A DNA stretch of 64,000 bases from Stentor roeselii. Lineage: Eukaryota > Ciliophora > Heterotrichea > Heterotrichida > Stentoridae. The translations under genes and the position numbers were made by a program. This document shows positions 38,101 to 48,080 of the stretch, piece by piece (positions within the stretch are counted from its first letter, which is position 1; every line of letters starts with the position of its first letter). Below the pieces are notes generated by a model that was not told where the DNA came from, did not search any database, and worked only from the letters and a program-made list of their open reading frames with translations. The DNA lies in contig RSEH01000027.1 of assembly GCA_006503475.1 (NCBI GenBank), positions 149,231 through 213,230 of the forward strand, written 5' to 3'.

Positions 38101-38777
38101 AGAAAACCAACAAATGAAGACCCGTCATACCCGATGTAATGATAATAAGTTCCTGATTCAGGAAAGCCAAAAGAATGACTGATACTAAGAACTTGAACTC
38201 CATTCGCAAAGTAAGTCGCCTGGTTTCCACTGTTCTTCATCGCTACAAAAGTCCACTTTTCTATTTAAAAATTACTTGGGTCCACAGTGTCGAAGTTAGG
38301 ACTGGACTGACTGGAATAAGCGTTGTTTTTACAGAACTCGCCTCGAAGACTGTCACTTGTCATCACTCTCACAAAGCTGAAGTAGTTGTTGCAGTCTTTG
38401 AAACGTAGAGACAAGTAATGATCAGTAGTGGCTTCGAATGGGTAAATCCACAGCAGGATTGAAAAAGTTGTTCCAATGTTTATAGGGGAAGATTTTATGT
38501 CGTTTGGAGGCAATTGGATCAGCTGGGAAACTGATGAAAAATAAGCACCACGGTCTATTGGAGAAGTGTCGTGAGATGTTGTGTCGATGCTGTCTCCATT
38601 CTGGCCGTGATTACCTGAAAGAGAGTAGTCGTAAAAGACCTGCCCGAAGTTTTTTCCGAATCTGTAGCGAACTAGTTCAGTCGTTGATGCTAGATTAGTG
38701 ACCAAGATTAATATTCCAATGACAACTGTAGGCATAAAGCGACTGGTTAAAATGTTAAAATTCGGAGAGTTTAACAT
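35103..38777 (-). CDS. LamG / Cys-rich repeat receptor with multi-TM C-terminus (copy 1)
   Basis: Four exons: 38,777-38,276; 38,260-35,772; 35,756-35,700; and 35,684-35,103. Splicing three 15-nt introns gives 1,209 residues. The domains in order are a signal or anchor (about 15-30), a LamG/concanavalin-like domain (about 35-235, with RGAYFSS, FSILLWIYP, KKWTFVAM and GFLWSFYLY), and about nine growth-factor-receptor-type Cys repeats of roughly 50 residues (about 250-710, each with CxxC...CxxG(F/Y)YN). A multipass C-terminal membrane region follows (about 710-1209), with FGEFKNDQGFWSSQFYLLYISRR and NLGFLIYYRPF, which recalls the fungal TRP-like/flavin-carrier family and is conserved in copy 2. 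Such proteins are abundant in ciliates as putative surface sensors. The first ATG is supported by TATAATAATAAAATG. Confidence 0.85.
35685..35699 (-). other. 15-nt intron 3 of the LamG/Cys-rich gene copy 1
   Basis: Coding strand GTAGTCGGTATTTAG. Retention ends translation at its own TAG; removal joins ...FATLTA to IASVLTPP. Confidence 0.88.
35757..35771 (-). other. 15-nt intron 2 of the LamG/Cys-rich gene copy 1
   Basis: Coding strand GTAAAGTTTATGTAG, in-frame TAG if kept. Removal joins ...VVQLKA to SVLSPFQGYL and continues the membrane region. Confidence 0.88.
38261..38275 (-). other. 15-nt intron 1 of the LamG/Cys-rich gene copy 1
   Basis: Coding strand GTAATTTTTAAATAG. Removal joins ...NFDTVDP to KKWTFVAMKNSG inside the LamG domain. 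The same position is interrupted in copy 2, so this intron predates the duplication. Confidence 0.92.
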
Positions 38778-39981
38778 TTTATTATTATAAGGAAAGTGAA
38801 TTTTTTTATTATGTTTAATTTAGAAGTTATAGAAGATTAAAGAGACTATTTCTTTGATTTTGGAACTTTCGAAGAATATTGTTTGAATTTGATAAAATTC
38901 TCCAGATAAAATTATACCATTTTAAGTAAAAATTATATAAAATTTATATGTTTTCAAATATATTCTTTATCTTTTTGAACTTAACTTGTGAAAATTTTTT
39001 TCAGAGTAAACTTATTTGATATTGAACAGAAAATAGAATATCTCAATCAGAGTTTTTCTGATTTTTAAAAAAGTGTGATATTTTATTAAAAGATTAGAAA
39101 TTTTGAATTGTTTATATAAAGCGATAGCCTGAATAATTCTAAGAAAAATCTCTTGAAATCCCTTATTTTATTAAAATATTCATCATTATATATTAACATT
39201 GTAATTCTTTATTCTGATTCTTATAAAAAATATTCTTAAATCTTCAAAGTTTGACGAAGATTAAGTCAATGATATCGTTAAAATAACCTAGAGATATAAA
39301 ATAATATTTCTTAGTGAAAACCATTTGCAAAATTACCTCAAATAACAACATATATAGATAATAGGTAAATGTTATATAAATGCTGGAAATTGAATGAGTA
39401 ATCATTTCTGATCCAGGATGTTTAATAAGTATAGCTTTTTCCTTATTATCTGTCTATATAATCAAACAAAAATATTTTATCTGTGAAAGTAAAAATTATT
39501 CTTTTAATATGCTTCGATACTTCAAATAATACTCTTAATTACTTAAATAGTTAGGAATAAGCTTAATTCATTTCTATTAGGAGTCTCAAATTTACAAATA
39601 GTCTATAATTTAAACCAAAAAAAGCTAAATAATTTATAAGTTATAATTTCGATTATAATTTACAAGTACATAAGTCATCTAATTCTATTATTCATCTATT
39701 GATTAGTAAATTAAGAAATTGTATATATCGAAGACTAGATCTTTGAAAATAAAACAAAATAATATGATCAAGTTATAAAAAAATTGAAATTTTTCAAATT
39801 GATTTACTAAAGGTTAAATTTTTCAAAGTTTTAAATCAAAATATTTCTATCTGTTAAAACAATTTTAAACATCATAAATTTGTGATTGAATATTAGGGAG
39901 AAAATCATGTATTTCCTACTATTAATAAAAATATCACTAAACATAAAAGCTCAACATATAAATTAAATAACTAAAAATAGT
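38778..39981. other. AT-rich spacer, no gene seen
   Basis: 1.2 kb between the two LamG/Cys-rich genes. Very AT-rich, with no frame of coding character. TATAATAATAAAATG at its left end is the start element of copy 1. Confidence 0.6.
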
Positions 39982-42900
39982 TCACATATTATTCTTTGTA
40001 GACCTACTAAATATGTTAGTATCATGAGTATTTACATCTTGAATTTTTAAAACTGATTTTCTTTGTCTGCACTGCTTGATATAATTAACGATATTAAAAA
40101 TCAAGGTGACAATATTAAAGAGAAAATTCATGGCCCATGCTGCAGTTATCAAAGCTATACAGAAATAAGAAATTTTCCTCGTCATTGACTTCCCATTAAG
40201 ACACGAGTAGAAGATGACTACATAGTATATCAAAATTACAGCTTCTTTGGAAATATGGTAAAAATTAAGCATAGTTGACTTGAAAGCTCTGAAAAACAGG
40301 ACATAAAAGAAAACCTAAATAAAAATCACAATTAAGCTAAAAGCAGCAGTGAAAATAATCTGTGTTCCTCCATCAGTACCAAAAACTATGAATGCTATAA
40401 TTACCAATCTTCTGAAAATGTAAAAAACATAAAAAAGCCAGTATCTGTAATGCTCATCCTTAAATTCAATAAAAAAAATCCCGTAAAATTTATTAAATTC
40501 ATCGATTTCTAATTTGTTGACCAGGTGGGCTCTGTCAAAAATAAGCTTTAAAAGAAAGAAAACCAAGAAAAGTTCAATGATCTGCTTAAAAATTACTGAA
40601 ATTATAATGCAGATGCATAAATCTATTATCTGAAGGGCATTACCAAGGCTATTGTTGGAATATTCCAGCTTCAAACAAACAAGAAACTCTAAAAAAGACT
40701 GCATCCAGAATCGGAGAAAGATTGAATACTTGAAAAATGAACAGATTTTAACTATCTTCGCTTCAAGTATCTTGACTTTTCTTATAATTAAGAGTAAAAT
40801 AAAAATCACGGAGATTAAAGCAAGAGTTTGCAGGAAAGGTTCAGTGTTTATTAGGAATAGATTTGTTTCATATCCAAATAATCGGTGCTTTTTATCAAGA
40901 GTGGCTCCGTCGTTTGGGGTAAGAAACCGTGTTAAGACTTTTATTGATTTCTTTTGGATCCTGGTCCCTAGGAGAAAACTTTCAAGAATAGGGTTGAACT
41001 CTAGATTAAAAAGATAAACACTGTAAAAGATCTCTGCTGTGCTCAGAAAATCAAAAAAAGAATTCGGATCAACATTCAATAAACTGATTCCCACTGCGGC
41101 TGAAACTCCAGCTGTTGACCCACTGTCAGCCATTTTCTCTGATTGTTTCGCTTCTTTTTTTAACTCTATTAGATTGCTTAACTGGCCACTAACTATAATA
41201 GTCTTGTTCAAGTACTTATTCTGAAGTACAGCTGAAATTTCAGAATAAATTTCTTGAGTAAAAATTACATTCAAGACAACTGTTTTTGTTAATAAATCCA
41301 AGTCAAAAGTGATTTCAAATCGATCCATTTGTAAAGTTTTTAATTGAAAACTGATGTTTTTTTTATCTAATGATACTAAAACCTGATTACTATCCAGAGG
41401 GTCTTTTAATTTTTGGTCAAACCAAAGTGTAGCTGTGAAGTCAGTACTTATAGTTAAATTTGCATAAAACACATTCAATTTGCAGTTTTGGTCAAGAATA
41501 AACCCTTCATTACAGCTGCAAAGACTTTTATTTAAGTGAGAGTTTTGGTATTCACAAAGTGAGCAGTAACTTAAGGATTCACATTCAAAGCAATCTTGTT
41601 TACATAGAGAACAAGTAAGATTTTTTTCCAAATAGAATCCAGTATCACAAATGCAGTTTGGATCTAAACTAAGGCCTGAAGTTGTATCATTACACGGAAA
41701 GCAAATATCTCCTTCAGGAGTTGACTTTTTCCAATACCCTTTCTTACAAAAGCAGGTATTTTCCTGAATAAACGAATTTGTGTAGTTACATAAGTTGCAG
41801 TAACTTGAAGGGGAAATACATTCAAAACAATCTTGCTTGCATTTGGAGCATGTAAGATCGTTTTCCATAAAAAAACCAGCATCACACATGCAATTTTTAT
41901 CTAAACTGAGGCCTGAAGTAGTGTCATTGCAAGGAAAACAAGTATCTCCTTGAGAAGTAGATTTTCTCCAATATCCTTGCTTACAAAAGCAGGTATTTTC
42001 TTGAATGAAAGAGTTTTTATACTCGCATAAATTGCAGTAACTTGAAGGGGAAATACATTCAAAACAATCTTGCTTGCATTTGGAGCATGTTAGATTATTT
42101 TGCATAAAAAATCCATCATTGCACATGCAATTTTTATCTAAACTGAGGCCTGAAGTAGTGTCATTGCAAGGAAAACAAGTATCTCCTTGAGAAGTAGATT
42201 TTCTCCAATATCCTTGCTTACAAAAGCAGGTATTTTCCTGAATAAACGAATTTGTGTAGTTACATAAGTTGCAGTAACTTGAAGGGGAAATACATTCAAA
42301 ACAATCTTGCTTGCATTTGGAACATGTAAGATCGTTTTGCATAAAAAATCCATCATTACACTTGCAATTTGTATCTAAACTTAGGCCTGAAGTAGTGTCA
42401 TTGCAAGGAAAACAAGTATCTCCTTCGGAGGTCATCTTTTTCCAGTATCCTTTATTACAGAAGCAGCTATTTTCTTTAATGTAGGAGTTTTGGTACTGAC
42501 ACAAGGTACAATAACTCGAAGATTCACATTCAAAGCAGTCTTTATTGCATTTAGTGCAAGTGAGATTGTTTCCCAAAAAGAACCCATCATCACACATGCA
42601 GTTTGGATCTAGACTTTTACCTGAATCTGTATTATTGCATTCTAAACAAAAAAATCCTTCTAAATTAGAACTTTTCCAGTACCCTTTCTTACAGTAGCAA
42701 CTATAATCAAGAAGGTATGAGTTTTGATAATTACATTGACTGCAGTTACTTGGGGAGTCACATCCAAAGCAATCTTTTGTGCAGTTAAGGCAGGATTTCG
42801 ATTGACTGTCATAAAACCCTGAATTGCACTTGCATGTTTCTTCTGTATTAAAAAAGGCTGTTGTGAAATTGCAGTATTGACAATGAATTGAGTTTTTGCA

Positions 42901-44337
42901 TTCAAAACATGTGTTAGGACATATTTCACAAACAGGAGGGAATAGAGACGTATCTTTGATATAGTAATTATTTTTACATCTACATGCACCATTTTCCGGA
43001 AATTGGTTTATATCTAAACATATGAGGCAATTATTAGGTGATGAACAGGTCGAGCAATTATCTGGACATTTCAAACAAGCATCAATATTACTCAAACTTT
43101 TAGCCTGGTAGTACCCATTCTTACATGCGCACTTACCATTACTATCAATTTCAGAATTTTCAGCTTTGCACGAAGTGCATGAAACTCCATTCAGACATGA
43201 TAAGCACTCTGGCAAACAAATCAAGCAAGATCCATTGTTATTAAGAGCTGTAACATTAAAATACCCAACTTTACATTGACAACCTTTAACACTATTCGGC
43301 TCTGCATTGGTTTTGATGCATCCAAGACACAAATTCCCTTCTTTACAACTTGAGCACTCATCATAGCAATTCTTGCACATAAAATTAGAGCCGTTAAAGT
43401 ACTGAGCAGTAGGACAAAGACAAGCAGGATACAATAAAGAATCAGGACAAATGCATTTAACGCTTCCGCCGTTGACTTGGCAGCTTCTCGAATTGCAGGT
43501 AGTACAATCAAGGCAGATTCCATTACTGCATCCATAGTTACACTGAGAACATGGACTGGGATCTGAAGTAGAGATGCAGAAATTTGCTGTATTCTCTTTA
43601 ATGGCAGGAGAACATGATGCAGTGCATGGAGGAACTAAACAAGTCGTCCCTGAAGAAGCGAAAAAATTACTTAAACTGACGATTTCATTATACAGATAAA
43701 AACTCCAAAGAAATCCAATGAATGAAGACTCTGGGTACCCGATATAATGAAAAAAAGTGCCTGATTCGGAGTAGGTAGTTGATTGGGAAACAGTCAGTAC
43801 TGCATTTCCATTTGATGCATATGTTGCTGTTGCTCCGTTGTTTATCATTGATGCAAGGGTCCACGTTTCTAGTTAAAATTTACTGATAGGAATAATATTT
43901 CGCTTTTGACTTGAAAGTATTTTATATTCGGTAGATTTCTTTATTTCACCTCGGAATGAGTTGGATAATGCTACTCGACTAAAGGAGAAATAGTTTGAAC
44001 AATCCTTAATACGAAAAGTCAGATAGAGATCATTTGAAACTTCAAGTGGGCAGACCCACATTACGATTGAAAAAATGGAGCCTATGGAAATCCCTGTCGG
44101 TTTCACGTTGTTCGGAGGAAGCTGGATGAATGAGCTTGAAGATGGAAAATACGCTCCTCGATCGCTAGGTGAGGTGTCCTTGAGAGATGAATCAACACTT
44201 TCTCCGTTCTGACCATGATTGGCTGAACCTGAGAAGTCATAAAAAATTTGTCCGAAATTCTTACTGAATCTGTATTCGACGAGTAAACTTGAGAAGACAG
44301 AAAGGAGGAAGAGACCTAAATTAAAGATGACAGCCAT
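39982..44337 (-). CDS. LamG / Cys-rich repeat receptor with multi-TM C-terminus (copy 2)
   Basis: Three exons: 44,337-43,884; 43,868-40,330; and 40,314-39,982. Two 15-nt introns are removed, giving 1,441 residues. A signal peptide spans 1-18 (MAVIFNLGLFLLSVFSSL). A LamG domain like that of copy 1 follows (YRFSKNFGQIFYDFSGSANHG). A long Cys-rich region (about 230-945) has a mid part built from near-identical 79-residue units (CNDTTSGLSLD...CFCKQGYW). The C-terminal half has about eight membrane helices, including IFRRLVIIAFIVF, and ends in a charged tail. It shares domain order with copy 1 but is diverged in sequence, so it is an older paralogue with a younger internal expansion. A surface sensor or adhesion protein is likely. 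Start context is GTTATAATAAATG. Confidence 0.85.
40315..40329 (-). other. 15-nt intron 2 of the LamG/Cys-rich gene copy 2
   Basis: Coding strand GTGATTTTTATTTAG, the only one of the six that begins GTG. Removal joins ...AAFSLI to VFFYVLFFRAFKS within a membrane helix. Confidence 0.85.
41500..42790 (-). repeat. 237-bp tandem repeat array inside the coding region
   Basis: The marker GCCTGAAG recurs at 41,674, 41,911, 42,148 and 42,385 (exact 237-bp steps), with more diverged units on both sides. Each unit encodes 79 residues with about 12 Cys. Central units are almost identical over long stretches, which points to recent duplication or gene conversion. The outer limits are approximate. Confidence 0.92.
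43869..43883 (-). other. 15-nt intron 1 of the LamG/Cys-rich gene copy 2
   Basis: Coding strand GTAAATTTTAACTAG. Removal joins ...RNIIPI to KTWTLASMINNG, matching the intron position of copy 1. Confidence 0.92.
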
Positions 44338-47300
44338 TTATTATAACACTTACTATTAGAAGATAGGGATTATTCTGATGTTTGGTTGAAAGGAATCAGG
44401 TTTAGAGTTTATTTAAGGCAATGTCTGAATGAAATTGTAGTTTTTTGTAAGAATCTTTGGAAAGAATTGAGGTAAATGCTATCAACATATTTATGACTCA
44501 AATTCAAAGTTTACTAACGTGGATAATCTGATTTTATAGTAAAGGATTACTATGTTGTACCAGCTTTTGATTGCTTGGGATCATTTTATTGTGCTTTTGT
44601 ATGTGTAGCATAAATTATTTATTAGGAAAATATTCATTGTAATAGGAATTTTATGTCAATCTATGGTTTTATGATGTTTTTTTAATTTGCTGAAGATTAT
44701 TCTGAGTTTGCATAAAATCAGTATAAATTCATTTTAAGTAACAGAAAACCAGAATAGTTATTAGGTATATTCTTGATATATATTCAAGTTTAAGAAATCC
44801 CGCTGGAAAGCTAAAAAATTATAAATATTCAATCGACTATAAATTCGATATCTAATAATTAATAAAATTATTCCAATAATTATTTTTTTCTTCTTAAAAT
44901 CCGCGAGACTGTAAACTAAATCCCCCTAAAAAATCCTGAAAGTGCCAGACCATTATGGTGATTCTATTTATTCATCCTGGGTCATCTTTACTTCTTTTAG
45001 TTTTTTTGTTTGGGTAAAAAAGTTCTTCTAAACTATTTTTTGCATTTTTCTTAACTCAAAGAATTCTGGGAAGAAGTGATTTCAATATAAGTAACTTTTC
45101 ATGTTTTCATTCAGAACAAATTTCAGAAGGTCTGTGAAGCTCCTTTCATCTGAAATTCTTCATATTCGAAGTACTGACTGTTTCAGAAACAGAAACGATT
45201 TTCGGGAATCCGACTTCATCTAACGAAAAAAGTGACAGAAAGTACCCTGTAAAGTCTTAAACATATATCAACTTATTAGTTAAATAGAAGGACCTTCAGA
45301 GTTTTTAGTGATTTGAGAAGGCTCAACTTTGAGAATGAATCAAACAATTTCTGGAGAATTTATTAAAGCATATTTTAAAGGGTCTTCTTCTGATGAATGA
45401 AAAGGTCTGCAGCTGAGCCAGGCCCTTTCTTTTGAATTATGAAGGAATCTATGTAGGTTGATGAATCTCCTGCTGATGAGAGCAAATGTGTGCCTTATCT
45501 TAATAGATATGGCCTTAGCAGTTGCAAATGGAGTTTGATAGTGATAAAGAAGTGGAGTTAATTTCAGGATACTAGTTCAAGGGCCGATACATAATTCTGA
45601 AATTATCACTTGGGTGGAATTATGCAGCAAGACTTAAGACTCACATTACTCATCAATCAAGAAGATGAGATAAAAGTTTGAAAAAAGCAGAAATAATGGC
45701 AGAGCTCACAGTAAGCTCTTATTTCTTTCTAATGACTTTACCTATTTCTTTAGAAATTTCAACCTTTTAATCTAAACACCTAAATTTTGAATTATTGATC
45801 TAAAGTTCTATGAAATCGATTAATGAATACTTCTACCCTAAATAAATATCTCTTGATTGAATGATTTTATAAATTACGAGTTTTACTATTTAGAGTAATT
45901 CACTTTCCAGCTTTAAAAATCTGTGGGCTTTCAACAAAACTGCTTAGAACAAGTCGCAGCTAAAGTTTAAATCACTTCAGCTATATTTACCCGCTTTTAT
46001 TTCTCTAGAATTCGTCTTAGTCTTTCGGGATGAGAAAAGCGACTTGAAAAAACATTAGCTTCTCTTCTAATCTTTAAATGATAGCTAGGTAGAATTAAAA
46101 CCACATCTAATAAAAAGATAAAACCTGCGAAACAGGATTGAATAAGCTTTCACCCAACATAAATCACTTCTAAATGCCTTATTCTTGGTATTTTTTACCA
46201 GTTATTCAAGAAAATCACTTAATTATCATGGAGGACAAAGTTGGATGCAACAAGTTCAGAAGAAAATTTCAGTCCTAGCCTTCATAGTCAACTTTTATAT
46301 CACTCTAGAAATTTGGCTTTCTGATTAATGAGTCTCATTTTACTTCACAAGTTCTTCTTTTTCTTAGCTGAGTGAGATCCTGGAGTCAATTCTGGAGAAA
46401 ATCGTTCTTCACCTGTTGATTGATAATCAAAGTAAAAGAAATTTCCAGATTTTCTGCATTCGACTTTGCTTAACTAAGACGAGAACTTTTGAAACGAGAT
46501 CAAAGCCAAATGAAATTTTCTGAATGACTTGAAATTCGATCTACACAAATCTTGGCCAGGAACTTTACCCTGACTTGAGTAAAAATATTAAACGACCTAC
46601 CTTGTCCTCAACATTTCTTAAGTAATAATAGCTTACTCTTGTAAGAGGTCGAATACGGCTAATGTGTCGAAGATTGATGGATTTGCCAAGCCGATATTTT
46701 ATAAATTCATGATTGAAAGTCTTATTATTTCCTGTAATTTTTTAATTATTTTCGAATTGCATGCCAACTATCTACGAATCATATAAAAAAGATATCTTCA
46801 TTAAGACTCTCTAGAAATAGATATGATTTCTGATTATTATGTCATCGAATTTTAAACTTTATACTCCGCAGCATATTATCAATGGTGAAAAATCAACAAA
46901 TTTTAGAATCTGAAATAATTCAATCGAATAATCAATTGAATATCGGCGAGGACTGAAATAATTTAATTCATCTACAGGATCTAAGAAAATAGGAATAATT
47001 TAAATAATGAACTTGAGAGGTATCTATAATTTAAACTAATTCAATTTTGAATTTGAAAGTAATAAGGCAAATTTTTTATACTGAATAGATTATAAAGAGA
47101 AATTGAAAGAAATGATAAAATGGGCTGTATCTTTAACTGAAAAATGAAATTAACGAGTATGAAGAAAGTTAAGTGTTTTGATGAAAATAATAAACCAAAA
47201 AAATTGAAAATATTTCTTTATTAGAGAAACTTTACAATGTAAATATGCAGAAAGCGAAGTACTAACACAATTATAATCCATTACTTAAACATTTATTATT

Positions 47301-47339
47301 CAGCATTCATTCAATATAATCTATTTATTATCTAACTAA
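44338..47339. other. 3-kb gene-poor region with a possible coding relic
   Basis: No intact gene. Most is very AT-rich. A block at about 44,900-46,650 is less AT-rich and codon-like but full of stops. At about 45,400-45,530 the plus strand reads, across frames, LSQALSF, EGIYV, DESPADE and YLNRYGLS, which recalls a protein-kinase catalytic loop and DFG region in a decayed state. The kinase idea is weak. Confidence 0.4.
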
Positions 47340-48080
47340 CTACTCATCTGATTTGTTTTCAGGTACATGGTTTGAAGTTGCCTTTATTTTTTCTATTTTA
47401 TTAATATTCGATGCCAACAATACATATAAAGGCACTACAACTATCAGCCAAAGCAAAATTACAAGAGCAAATATAGCGCCTTCATCTGGGCAAACACTTT
47501 TTATACCTTCGTAAGATATTTTATGTTTGCAACTATTAAAGTTTAACCTAACAGTACCTGCATAAACAACAAAAGCTATCAAATTGCAAATAAAGACAAA
47601 AATCATCATTATAGCAGTAGTGAATATGCTGATGAATTTTTTGAATCTACGATGTCTAAAAAAGGTAAGAATGATGAAAATTGCGATAAGGACAGTTAAA
47701 AATGATGCTATTGTTTGAAAAGCCACGTATACCACACCTGCGGCATGCCATGCCTGATATCTTTCACAGGTCTCTTCGCATTTTGATTGATCACTATCCA
47801 TTTCATCGCAATGGTCGATGCAATATTTATAGCAATAATTAAATGTAGTTCCTTCATAGCAATAATAGGAACTTTTTCTACTAGCCAGTAATCCTCCTCT
47901 GTAATGATATACTATCTGATTTGAATAATCATCATCATTGTAGACGTTAGTCTCATCCCATTTTTGAAGAAACCAAAATTCTGTATTCAACACTGCAATG
48001 AATAAACTCAAGTTGATAACCTGTATTAGTAAGAAGATACTCTTCCAGTGCAAAACAGATATACCATGAATTTTCGACAT
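47340..48080 (-). CDS. Four-TM protein with Cys-rich first loop
   Basis: 246 residues. Four membrane helices lie at about 14-34 (IFLLIQVINLSLFIAV), 112-138 (AAGVVYVAFQTIASFLTVLIA), 148-175 (SIFTTAIMMIFVFICNLIAF) and 200-225 (GAIFALVILLWLIVVV). The large loop between helices 1 and 2 has eight Cys (CYEGTTFNYCYKYCIDHC and CEETC). Both ends are short; the C-terminus is charged. The topology is like claudins or tetraspanins, yet the CCG or W-GLW-C-C marks are absent, so I leave the family open. The start element TTATTATAATAAATG is the cleanest example in the window. It is isolated, with 3 kb of gene-poor DNA on both sides. Confidence 0.7.
   Translation of the reverse strand: MSKIHGISVLHWKSIFLLIQVINLSLFIAVLNTEFWFLQKWDETNVYNDDDYSNQIVYHYRGGLLASRKSSYYCYEGTTFNYCYKYCIDHCDEMDSDQSKCEETCERYQAWHAAGVVYVAFQTIASFLTVLIAIFIILTFFRHRRFKKFISIFTTAIMMIFVFICNLIAFVVYAGTVRLNFNSCKHKISYEGIKSVCPDEGAIFALVILLWLIVVVPLYVLLASNINKIEKIKATSNHVPENKSDE

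Noticed and set aside
35685-38275. Three separate minus-strand genes in place of the LamG/Cys-rich gene copy 1
   Set aside because: Removing three perfect 15-nt GT...TAG introns joins them in frame, and the paralogue has the same domain order and a matching intron.
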